Of a stretch of 64,000 nt of DNA, positions 1-10,336 are shown piece after piece (the stretch's first letter is position 1; each line of letters opens with the position of its first letter). This stretch comes from Osmia lignaria lignaria (taxonomy: Eukaryota > Arthropoda > Insecta > Hymenoptera > Megachilidae). Made by a program: the position numbers and the translations under genes. The notes under the pieces were generated by a model. It made no database searches and was not told where the DNA came from. It was given only the letters and a program-made list of their open reading frames with translations. The stretch is from positions 5,610,001 to 5,674,000 of the forward strand of contig NW_027478165.1 in the NCBI RefSeq assembly GCF_051020975.1, in the 5' to 3' direction.

Positions 1-640
1 GAGACCTTTTTTGTAGAGAATTATGTTTCCTACAATTTATGTTCTATGCTATTTTTTGATCAGAAGCGTAGTTCTCGAGATATATCAAGATATTTAAAAG
101 TTCCGAAACCGCACCAACATAATAGAGATACAGAAACACCGTGGCCCCTTTCTTTGAGATAACTCGGCACTATTGCGAGCTGGAAATGCCACTTCCAGTT
201 TAGCTGTGCAGAAGAAGAACAACAAGAAGAAGAAATATCTCGAAATATGTCCGTCAGGCCCCTTCTCTTGAGATAGATCTGCAAATATCTCGGAAACGAA
301 GCGAACTATGGCAAAATGTTAAGAGACCTTATTTGTAGAGAATTAAGTTTCCTACTTTTTATGTTCTATGATATTCTTTGATCAGATGCGTAGTTCTCGA
401 GATATATCAAGATATTTAAAAGTTCCGAAGCCGCACCAACATAATAGAGATACAGAAACACCGTGGCCCCTTTCTTTGAGATAACTCTGCACTATTGCGA
501 GCTGCAAATGCCACTTCCAGCTTAGCTGTGCAGAAGAAGAACAACAAGAAGAAGAAATCTCTCGAAATATGTCCGTCAGGCCACTTCCCTTGAGATAAAT
601 CTGCATATATCTCGGAAACGAAGCGAGCTATGGCAAAATG
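1..640 (+). repeat. Two monomers left of the giant duplication
   Basis: Monomer 1-322 is a subtype-1 form with GCTGGAAATG/CCAGTTTAGC. It has the private changes CTCGGCACTATTGC near 164 and GCGAACTATGG near 301. Monomer 323-644 is subtype 2 with GGCCACTTCCC. Neither has a close partner at +13.2 kb, so they set the left limit of copy A. The monomer at 645-966 resembles the first one but belongs to copy A. Confidence 0.85.
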
Positions 641-2898
641 TTAAGAGACCTTTTTTGTAGAGAATTATGTTTCCTACAATTTATGTTCTATGATATTTTT
701 TGATCAGAAGCGTAGTTCTCGAGATATATCAAGATATTTAAAAGTTCCGAAACCGCACCAACATAATAGAGATACAGAAACACCGTGGCCCCTTTCTTTC
801 AGATAACTCTGCACTATTGCGAGCTGGAAATGCCACTTCCAGTTTAGCTGTGCAGAAGAAGAACAACAACAAGAAGAAATATCTCGAAATATGTCCGTCA
901 GGCCCCTTCCCTTGAGATAAATCTGCATATATCTCGGAAACGAAGCGAGCTATGGCAAAATGTTGAGAGACCTTTTTTGTAGAGAATTAAGTTTTCTACT
1001 TTTTATGTTCTATGATATTTTTTGATCAGAAGCGTAGTTTTCGAGATATATCGAGATATTTAAAAGTTCCGAAGCCGCACCAACATAATAGAGATACAGA
1101 AACACCGTGGCCCCTTTCTTTGAGATAACTCTGCACTATTGCGAGCTGCAAATGCCACTTCCAGCTTAGCTGTGCAGAAGAAGAACAACAAGAAGAAGAA
1201 ATATCTCGAAATATGTCCGTCAGGCCCCTTCCCTTGAGATAAATCTGCAAATATCTCGGAAACGAAGCGAGCTATGGCAAAATGTTAAGAGACCTTATTT
1301 GTAGAGAATTAAGTTTCCTACTTTTTATGTTCTATGATATTATTTGATCAGATGCGTAGTTCTCGCGATATATCAAGATATTTAAAAGTTCCGAAGCCGC
1401 ACCAACATAATAGAGATTCAGAAACACCGTTGCCCCTTTCTTTGAGATAACTCTGCACTAGTGCGAGCCGCAAATGCCACTTCCAGCTTAGCTGTGCAGA
1501 AGAAGAACAACAAGAAGAAGAAATATCTCGAAATATGTCCGTCAGGCCCCTTCCCTTGAGATATATCTGCAAATATCTCGGAAACAAAACGAGCTATGGC
1601 AAAATCTTAAGAGACCTTTTTTGTAGAGAATTATGTTTCCTACAATTTGTGTTCTATGATATTTTTTGATCAGAAGCGTAGTTCTCGAGATATATCAAGA
1701 TATTTAAAAGTTCCGAAACCGCACCAACATAATAGAGATACAGAAACACCGTGGCCCCTTTCTTTCAGATAACTCTGCACTATTGCGAGCTGCAAATGCC
1801 ACTTCCAGCTTAGCTGTGCAGAAGAAGAACAACAAGAAGAAGAAATATCTCGAAATATGTCCGTCAGGCCCCTTCCCTTGAGATAAATCTGCATATATCT
1901 CGGAAACGAATCGAGCTATGGCAAAATCTTAAGAGACCTTTTTTGTAGAGAATTATGTTTCCTACAATTTATGTTCTATGATATTTTTTGATCAGAAGCG
2001 TAGTTTTCGAGATATATCGAGATATTTAAAAGCTCCGAAGCCGCACCAACATAATAGAGATACAGAAACACCGTGGCCCCTTTCTTTCAGATAATTCTGC
2101 ACTATTGCGAGCTGCAAATGCCACTTCCAGCTTAGCTGTGCAGAAGAAGAACAACAAGAAGAAGAAATATCTCGAAATATGTCCGTCAGGCCCCTTCCCT
2201 TGAGATAAATCTGCATATATCTCGGAAACCAAGCGAGCTATGGCAAAATGTTAAGAGACCTTTTTTGTAGAGAATTATGTTTCCTACAATTTATGTTCTA
2301 TGATATTTTTTGATCAGAAGCGTAGTTTTCGAGATATATCGAGATATTTAAAAGCTCCGAAGCCGCACCAACATAATAGAGATACAGAAACACCGTGGCC
2401 CCTTTCTTTGAGATAACTCTGCACTATTGCGAGCTGCAAATGCCACTTCCAGCTTAGCTGTGCAGAAGAAGAACAACAAGAAGAAGAAATATCTCGAAAT
2501 ATGTCCGTCAGGCCCCTTCCCTTGAGATAAATCTGCATATATCTCGGAAACGAAGCGAGCTATGGCAAAATGTTGAGAGACCTTTTTTGTAGAGAATTAT
2601 GTTTTCTACTTTTTATGTTCTATGATATTTTTTGATCAGAAGCGTAGTTATCGAGATATATCAAGATATTTAAAAGTTCCGAAGCCGCACCAACATAATA
2701 GAGATACAGAAACACCGTGGCCCCTTTCTTTCAGATAACTCTGCACTATTGCGAGCTGGAAATGCCACTTCCAGTTTAGCTGTGCAGAAGAAGAACAACA
2801 AGAAGAAGAAATATCTCGAAATATGTCCGTCAGGCCCCTTCCCTTGAGATAAATCTGCAAATATCTCGGAAACGAAGCGAGCTATGGCAAAACGTTAA

Positions 2899-3220
2899 GA
2901 GACCTTTTTTGTAGAGAATTATGTTTCCTACAATTTATGTTCTATGATATTTTTTGATCAGAAGCGTAGTTTTCGAGATATATCGAGATATTTAAAAGTT
3001 CCGAAGCCGCACCAACATAATAGAGATACAGAAACACCGTGGCCCCTTTCTTTGAGATAACTCTGCACTATTGCGAGCTGCAAATGCCACTTCCAGCTTA
3101 GCTGTGCAGAAGAAGAACAACAAGAAGAAGAAATATCTCGAAATATGTCCGTCAGGCCCCTTCCCTTGAGATAAATCTGCAAATATCTCGGAAACGAAGC
3201 GAGCTATGGCAAAATGTTAA
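2899..3220 (+). repeat. Representative 322-bp monomer (subtype 1), with internal landmarks
   Basis: Chosen as a clean example. It starts at GAGACC followed by a T-run. The octamer CGAGATAT lies at 2974 and 2984, and its reverse complement ATATCTCG at 3133 and 3183. A 24-base GAA/CAA tract lies immediately before 3133. Two related segments beginning GGCCCCTT lie 114 bases apart (3041 and 3155). Subtype 1 is recognised by CTACAATTTATG, GATCAGAAGCG and TTTTCGAGATATATCGAG. The next monomer (3221-3542) is subtype 2, with CTACTTTTTATG, GATCAGATGCG and a TATATCAAGATAT version. By my count the two differ at about 14 of 322 positions. Confidence 0.95.
2974..3190. other. Octamer ATATCTCG in both orientations (one monomer shown)
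   Basis: In this typical monomer, CGAGATAT begins at 2974 and 2984, and its complement ATATCTCG at 3133 and 3183. The longer segments ATATATCGAGATAT (2978-2991) and ATATCTCGAAATAT (3133-3146) are inverted repeats with 13 of 14 matching bases, separated by about 141 bases. The arrangement recurs in almost every unit. In subtype 2 the second site is AAGATAT, so it keeps three of the four octamers. A protein-binding role is possible but only inferred. Confidence 0.6.
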
Positions 3221-3386
3221 GAGACCTTATTTGTAGAGAATTAAGTTTCCTACTTTTTATGTTCTATGATATTATTTGATCAGATGCGTAGTTCTCGCGA
3301 TATATCAAGATATTTAAAAGTTCCGAAGCCGCACCAACATAATAGAGATTCAGAAACACCGTTGCCCCTTTCTTTGAGATAACTCT

Positions 3387-3396
3387 GCACTAGTGC
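3387..3396. other. Variant 10-bp palindrome GCACTAGTGC (example)
   Basis: One class of monomers has the perfect palindrome GCACTAGTGC at this place; the other has GCACTATTGC (for example 3065-3074), which breaks the symmetry. The palindromic form travels with the change GAGCCGC for GAGCTGC just downstream in most monomers. Both classes are interspersed throughout the array. Confidence 0.7.
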
Positions 3397-4186
3397 GAGC
3401 CGCAAATGCCACTTCCAGCTTAGCTGTGCAGAAGAAGAACAACAAGAAGAAGAAATATCTCGAAATATGTCCGTCAGGCCCCTTCCCTTGAGATAAATCT
3501 GCAAATATCTCGGAAACGAAGCGAGCTATGGCAAAACGTTAAGAGACCTTTTTTGTAGAGAATTATGTTTCCTACAATTTATGTTCTATGATATTTTTTG
3601 ATCAGAAGCGTAGTTTTCGAGATATATCGAGATATTTAAAAGTTCCGAAGCCGCACCAACATAATAGAGATACAGAAACACCGTGGCCCCTTTCTTTGAG
3701 ATAACTCTGCACTATTGCGAGCTGCAAATGCCACTTCCAGCTTAGCTGTGCAGAAGAAGAACAACAAGAAGAAGAAATATCTCGAAATATGTCCGTCAGG
3801 CCCCTTCCCTTGAGATAAATCTGCAAATATCTCGGAAACGAAGCGAGCTATGGCAAAATGTTAAGAGACCTTATTTGTAGAGAATTAAGTTTCCTACTTT
3901 TTATGTTCTATGATATTATTTGATCAGATGCGTAGTTCTCGCGATATATCAAGATATTTAAAAGTTCCGAAGCCGCACCAACATAATAGAGATTCAGAAA
4001 CACCGTTGCCCCTTTCTTTGAGATAACTCTGCACTAGTGCGAGCCGCAAATGCCACTTCCAGCTTAGCTGTGCAGAAGAAGAACAACAAGAAGAAGAAAT
4101 ATCTCGAAATATGTCCGTCAGGCCCCTTCCCTTGAGATAAATCTGCAAATATCTCGGAAACGAAGCGAGCTATGGCAAAACGTTAA

Positions 4187-7100
4187 GAGACCTTTTTTGT
4201 AGAGAATTATGTTTCCTACAATTTATGTTCTATGATATTTTTTGATCAGAAGCGTAGTTTTCGAGATATATCGAGATATTTAAAAGTTCCGAAGCCGCAC
4301 CAACATAATAGAGATACAGAAACACCGTGGCCCCTTTCTTTGAGATAACTCTGCACTATTGCGAGCTGCAAATGCCACTTCCAGCTTAGCTGTGCAGAAG
4401 AAGAACAACAAGAAGAAGAAATATCTCGAAATATGTCCGTCAGGCCCCTTCCCTTGAGATAAATCTGCAAATATCTCGGAAACGAAGCGAGCTATGGCAA
4501 AATGTTAAGAGACCTTATTTGTAGAGAATTAAGTTTCCTACTTTTTATGTTCTATGATATTATTTGATCAGATGCGTAGTTCTCGCGATATATCAAGATA
4601 TTTAAAAGTTCCGAAGCCGCACCAACATAATAGAGATTCAGAAACACCGTTGCCCCTTTCTTTGAGATAACTCTGCACTAGTGCGAGCCGCAAATGCCAC
4701 TTCCAGCTTAGCTGTGCAGAAGAAGAACAACAAGAAGAAGAAATATCTCGAAATATGTCCGTCAGGCCCCTTCCCTTGAGATAAATCTGCAAATATCTCG
4801 GAAACGAAGAGAGCTATGGCAAAATGTTAAGAGACCTTTTTTGTAGAGAATTATGTTTCCTACAATTTATGTTCTATGATATTTTTTGATCAGAAGCGTA
4901 GTTTTCGAGATATATCGAGATATTTAAAAGTTCCGAAGCCGCACCAACATAATAGAGATACAGAAACACCGTGGCCCCTTTCTTTGAGATAACTCTGCAC
5001 TAGTGCGAGCCGCAAATGCCACTTCCAGCTTAGCTGTGCAGAAGAAGAACAACAAGAAGAAGAAATATCTCGAAATATGTCCGTGAGGCCCCTTCCCTTG
5101 AGATATATCTGCAAATATCTCGGAAACGAAGCGAGCTATGGCAAAATGTTAAGAGACCTTTTTCGTAGAGAATTATGTTTCCTACTTTTTATGTTCTATA
5201 ATATTTTTTGATCAGATGCGTAGTTCTCGAGATATATCAAGATATTTAAAAGTTCCGAAGCCGCACCAACATAATAGAGATACAGAAACACCGTGGCCCC
5301 TTTCTTTGAGATAACTCTGCACTATTGCGAGCTGTAAATGCCACTTCCAGCTTAGCTGTGCAGAAGAAGAACAACAAGAAGAAGAAATATCTCGAAATAT
5401 GTCCGTCAGGCCCCTTCCCTTGAGATAAATCTGCAAATATCTCGGAAACGAAGCGAGCTATGGCAAAATGTTAAGAGACCTTTTTTGTAGAGAATTAAGT
5501 TTCCTACTTTTTATGTTCTATGATATTTTTTGATCAGATGCGTAGTTCTCGAGATATATCAAGATATTTAAAAGTTTCGAAGCCGCACCAACATAATAGA
5601 GATACAGAAACACCGTGGCCCCTTTCTTTGAGATAACTCTGCACTATTGCGAGCTGGAAATGCCACTTCCAGTTTAGCTGTGCAGAAGAAGAACAACAAG
5701 AAGAAGAAATATCTCGAAATATGTCCGTCAGGCCCCTTCCCTTGAGATAAATCTGCAAATATCTCGGAAACGAAGCGAGCTATGGCAAAATGTTAAGAGG
5801 CCTTTTTTGTAGAGAATTAAGTTTCCTACTTTTTATGTTCTATGATATTATTTGATCAGATGCGTAGTTCTCGAGATATATCAAGATATTTAAAGGTTCC
5901 GAAGCCGCACCAACATAATAGAGATACAGAAACACCGTGGCCCCTTTCTTTGAGATAACTCTGCACTATTGCGAGCTGCAAATGCCACTTCCAGCTTAGC
6001 TGTGCAGAGGAAGAACAACAAGAAGAAGAAATATCTCGAAATATGTCCGTCAGGCCAGTTCCTTTGAGCTCAATCTGCAAATATCTCGGAAACGAAGCGA
6101 GCTATGGCAAAATGTTAAGAGACCTTTTTTGTAGAGAATTATGTTTCCTACAATGTATGTTCTATGATATTTTTTGATCAGAAGCGTAGTTTTCGAGATA
6201 TATCGAGATATTTAAAAGTTCCGAAGCCGCACCAACATAATAGAGATACAGTAACACCGTGGCCCCTTTCTTTGAGATAACTCTGCACTATTGCGAGCTG
6301 CAAATGCCACTTCCAGCTTAGCTGTGCAGAGGAAGAACAACAAGAAGAAGAAATATCTCGAAATATGTCCGTCAGGCCAGTTCCTTTGAGCTCAATCTGC
6401 AAATATCTCGGAAACGAAGCGAGCTATGGCAAAATGTTAAGAGACCTTTTTTGTAGAGAATTATGTTTCCTACAATTTATGTTCTATGATATTTTTTGAT
6501 CAGAAGCGTAGTTTTCGAGATATATCGAGATATTTAAAAGTTCCGAAGCCGCACCAACATAATAGAGATACAGAAACACCGTGGCCCCTTTCTTTGAGAT
6601 AACTCTGCACTATTGCGAGCTGCAAATGCCACTTCCAGCTTAGCTGTGCAGAGGAAGAACAACAAGAAGAAGAAATATCTCGAAATATGTCCGTCAGGCC
6701 CCTTCCCTTGAGATGTATCTGCAAATATCTCGGAAACGAAGCGAGCTATGGCAAAATGTTAAGAGACCTTTTTTGTAGAGAATTATGTTTCCTACAATTT
6801 ATGTTCTATGATATTTTTTGATCAGAAGCGTAGTTTTCGAAATATATCGAGATATTTAAAAGTTCCGAAGCCGCACCAACATAATAGAGATACAGCAACA
6901 CCGTGGCCCCTTTCTTTGAGATAACTCTGCGTTTAGTGCGAGCCGCAAATGCCACTTCCAGCTTAGCTGTGCAGAAGAAGAACAACAAGAAGAAGAACAA
7001 CAAGAAGAAGAAATATCTCGAAATATGTCCGTCAGGCCCCTTCCCTTGAGATAAATCTGCAAATATCTCGGAAACGAAGCGAGCTATGGCAAAATGTTAA
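4187..7100 (+). repeat. Nine-monomer HOR (deleted version of the 3236-bp unit)
   Basis: It contains the same series of monomer types as 7101-10336, but the third type is absent, giving 2914 bp instead of 3236 bp. Order: a dimer pair, then the GTGAGGCC type, the TTCGTAGAG/TATAATATT type, the AAGTTTCGAAG type, two CAGTTCCTTTGAGCTC types, the GAGATGTATC type and the 338-bp slippage monomer. The missing type is present at 7745-8066, 18065-18386 and 21301-21622. The position 6155 G is private to this copy. Confidence 0.9.
6763..7100 (+). repeat. 338-bp monomer with 15-bp tract expansion (1)
   Basis: This monomer is 16 bases longer than standard. The GAA/CAA tract at 6974-7012 is 39 bases instead of 24, an exact 15-bp duplication consistent with slippage. 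One further base is gained near 6930, where GCGTTTAGTG replaces GCACTAGTG. It also has TTTTCGAAATATATC and ACAGCAACACC as private markers. It closes the nine-monomer HOR. Confidence 0.95.
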
Positions 7101-10100
7101 GACACCTTTTTTGTAGAGAATTATGTTTCCTACAATTTATGTTCTATGATATTTTTTGATCAGAAGCGTAGTTTTCGAGATATATCGAGATATTTAAAAG
7201 TTCCGAAGCCGCACCAACATAATAGAGATACAGAAACACCGTGGCCCCTTTCTTTGAGATAACTCTGCACTATTGCGAGCTGCAAATGCCACTTCCAGCT
7301 TAGCTGTGCAGAAGAAGAACAACAAGAAGAAGAAATATCTCGAAATATGTCCGTCAGGCCCCTTCCCTTGAGATAAATCTGCAAATATCTCGGAAACGAA
7401 GCGAGCTATGGCAAAATGTTAAGAGACCTTATTTGTAGAGAATTAAGTTTCCTACTTTTTATGTTCTATGATATTATTTGATCAGATGCGTAGTTCTCGC
7501 AATATATCAAGATATTTAAAAGTTCCGAAGCCGCACCAACATAATAGAGATTCAGAAACACCGTTGCCCCTTTCTTTGAGATAACTCTGCACTAGTGCGA
7601 GCCGCAAATGCCACTTCCAGCTTAGCTGTGCAGAAGAAGAACAACAAGAAGAAGAAATATCTCGAAATATGTCCGTCAGGCCCCTTCCCTTGAGATAAAT
7701 CTGCAAATATCTCGGAAACGAAGAGAGCTATGGCAAAATGTTAAGAGACCTTTTTTGTAGAGAATTAAGTTTCCTACTTTTTATGTTGTATGATATTTTT
7801 TGATCAGATGCGTAGTTCCCGAGATATATCAAGATGTTTAAAAGTTCCGAAGCCGCACCAACATAATAGAGATACAGAAACACCGTGGCCCCTTTCTTTG
7901 AGATAACTCTGCACTATTCCGAGCTGCAAATGCCACTTCCAGCTTAGCTGTGCAGAAGAAGAACAACAAGAAGAAGAAATATCTCGAAATATGTCCGTCA
8001 GGCCCCTTCCCTTGAGATGTATCTGCAAATATCTCGGAAACGAAGCGAGCTATGGCAAAATGTTAAGAGACCTTTTTTGTAGAGAATTATGTTTCCTACA
8101 ATTTATGTTCTATGATATTTTTTGATCAGAAGCGTAGTTTTCGAGATATATCGAGATATTTAAAAGTTCCGAAGCCGCACCAACATAATAGAGATACAGA
8201 AACACCGTGGCCCCTTTCTTTGAGATAACTCTGCACTAGTGCGAGCCGCAAATGCCACTTCCAGCTTAGCTGTGCAGAAGAAGAACAACAAGAAGAAGAA
8301 ATATCTCGAAATATGTCCGTGAGGCCCCTTCCCTTGAGATATATCTGCAAATATCTCGGAAACGAAGCGAGCTATGGCAAAATGTTAAGAGACCTTTTTC
8401 GTAGAGAATTATGTTTCCTACTTTTTATGTTCTATAATATTTTTTGATCAGATGCGTAGTTCTCGAGATATATCAAGATATTTAAAAGTTCCGAAGCCGC
8501 ACCAACATAATAGAGATACAGAAACACCGTGGCCCCTTTCTTTGAGATAACTCTGCACTATTGCGAGCTGTAAATGCCACTTCCAGCTTAGCTGTGCAGA
8601 AGAAGAACAACAAGAAGAAGAAATATCTCGAAATATGTCCGTCAGGCCCCTTCCCTTGAGATAAATCTGCAAATATCTCGGAAACGAAGCGAGCTATGGC
8701 AAAATGTTAAGAGACCTTTTTTGTAGAGAATTAAGTTTCCTACTTTTTATGTTCTATGATATTTTTTGATCAGATGCGTAGTTCTCGAGATATATCAAGA
8801 TATTTAAAAGTTTCGAAGCCGCACCAACATAATAGAGATACAGAAACACCGTGGCCCCTTTCTTTGAGATAACTCTGCACTATTGCGAGCTGGAAATGCC
8901 ACTTCCAGTTTAGCTGTGCAGAAGAAGAACAACAAGAAGAAGAAATATCTCGAAATATGTCCGTCAGGCCCCTTCCCTTGAGATAAATCTGCAAATATCT
9001 CGGAAACGAAGCGAGCTATGGCAAAATGTTAAGAGGCCTTTTTTGTAGAGAATTAAGTTTCCTACTTTTTATGTTCTATGATATTATTTGATCAGATGCG
9101 TAGTTCTCGAGATATATCAAGATATTTAAAGGTTCCGAAGCCGCACCAACATAATAGAGATACAGAAACACCGTGGCCCCTTTCTTTGAGATAACTCTGC
9201 ACTATTGCGAGCTGCAAATGCCACTTCCAGCTTAGCTGTGCAGAGGAAGAACAACAAGAAGAAGAAATATCTCGAAATATGTCCGTCAGGCCAGTTCCTT
9301 TGAGCTCAATCTGCAAATATCTCGGAAACGAAGCGAGCTATGGCAAAATGTTAAGAGACCTTTTTTGTAGAGAATTATGTTTCCTACAATTTATGTTCTA
9401 TGATATTTTTTGATCAGAAGCGTAGTTTTCGAGATATATCGAGATATTTAAAAGTTCCGAAGCCGCACCAACATAATAGAGATACAGTAACACCGTGGCC
9501 CCTTTCTTTGAGATAACTCTGCACTATTGCGAGCTGCAAATGCCACTTCCAGCTTAGCTGTGCAGAGGAAGAACAACAAGAAGAAGAAATATCTCGAAAT
9601 ATGTCCGTCAGGCCAGTTCCTTTGAGCTCAATCTGCAAATATCTCGGAAACGAAGCGAGCTATGGCAAAATGTTAAGAGACCTTTTTTGTAGAGAATTAT
9701 GTTTCCTACAATTTATGTTCTATGATATTTTTTGATCAGAAGCGTAGTTTTCGAGATATATCGAGATATTTAAAAGTTCCGAAGCCGCACCAACATAATA
9801 GAGATACAGAAACACCGTGGCCCCTTTCTTTGAGATAACTCTGCACTATTGCGAGCTGCAAATGCCACTTCCAGCTTAGCTGTGCAGAGGAAGAACAACA
9901 AGAAGAAGAAATATCTCGAAATATGTCCGTCAGGCCCCTTCCCTTGAGATGTATCTGCAAATATCTCGGAAACGAAGCGAGCTATGGCAAAATGTTAAGA
10001 GACCTTTTTTGTAGAGAATTATGTTTCCTACAATTTATGTTCTATGATATTTTTTGATCAGAAGCGTAGTTTTCGAAATATATCGAGATATTTAAAAGTT

Positions 10101-10336
10101 CCGAAGCCGCACCAACATAATAGAGATACAGCAACACCGTGGCCCCTTTCTTTGAGATAACTCTGCGTTTAGTGCGAGCCGCAAATGCCACTTCCAGCTT
10201 AGCTGTGCAGAAGAAGAACAACAAGAAGAAGAACAACAAGAAGAAGAAATATCTCGAAATATGTCCGTCAGGCCCCTTCCCTTGAGATAAATCTGCAAAT
10301 ATCTCGGAAACGAAGCGAGCTATGGCAAAATGTTAA
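7101..10336 (+). repeat. 3236-bp ten-monomer HOR, copy 1
   Basis: Ten monomers (9 x 322 + 338) in a fixed order, ending with the 338-bp monomer at 9999-10336. It begins with GACACC rather than GAGACC, a variant that follows every 338-bp monomer (7101, 10337, 20657, 23893). The second monomer carries a private A at 7501 (CTCGCAATATATC). The third monomer is the GATGTTTAAAAG / CTATTCCGAGC type. The same order recurs at 17421-20656 and 20657-23892. Confidence 0.95.
9999..10336 (+). repeat. 338-bp monomer with 15-bp tract expansion (2)
   Basis: Same expanded GAA/CAA tract and same GCGTTTAGTG insertion as at 6763-7100, spaced exactly 3236 bases downstream. It closes the ten-monomer HOR at 7101-10336. 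It is followed by a subtype-2 monomer, whereas the earlier one is followed by subtype 1, so this is where the HOR series ends in copy A. Confidence 0.95.

Larger units (their letters stand above)
2899..4830 (+). repeat. 644-bp dimeric HOR, three tandem copies (copy A)
   Basis: Units 2899-3542, 3543-4186 and 4187-4830 each consist of one subtype-1 monomer followed by one subtype-2 monomer. The second member carries a distinctive set of variants: TTATTTGTAG, GATATTATTTGATC, CTCGCGATATATC, GAGATTCAG, CCGTTGCCCC and GCACTAGTGC. The three copies appear identical except near the end of the third, where ACGAAGAGAGC replaces ACGAAGCGAGC and AAAATGTT replaces AAAACGTT. The monomer pair at 967-1610 is a related, older dimer. 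Confidence 0.93.

Noticed and set aside
2750..2790. Hairpin CTGGAA-TTCCAG in the GCTGGAAATG variant monomers
   Set aside because: The 6-bp stem with a 7-base loop is real but short, and limited to one subfamily; there is no evidence that it matters.
2831..2900. Promoter or terminator elements (TATA-like ATATTT, T-runs after GAGACC)
   Set aside because: AT-rich words recur in every monomer with no gene downstream; short matches carry no weight in this composition.
2899..3220. CENP-B box-like motif
   Set aside because: I looked for the mammalian 17-bp core pattern in the typical monomer by eye and saw no convincing match; TTCGAGATATATCGAG does not fit it.
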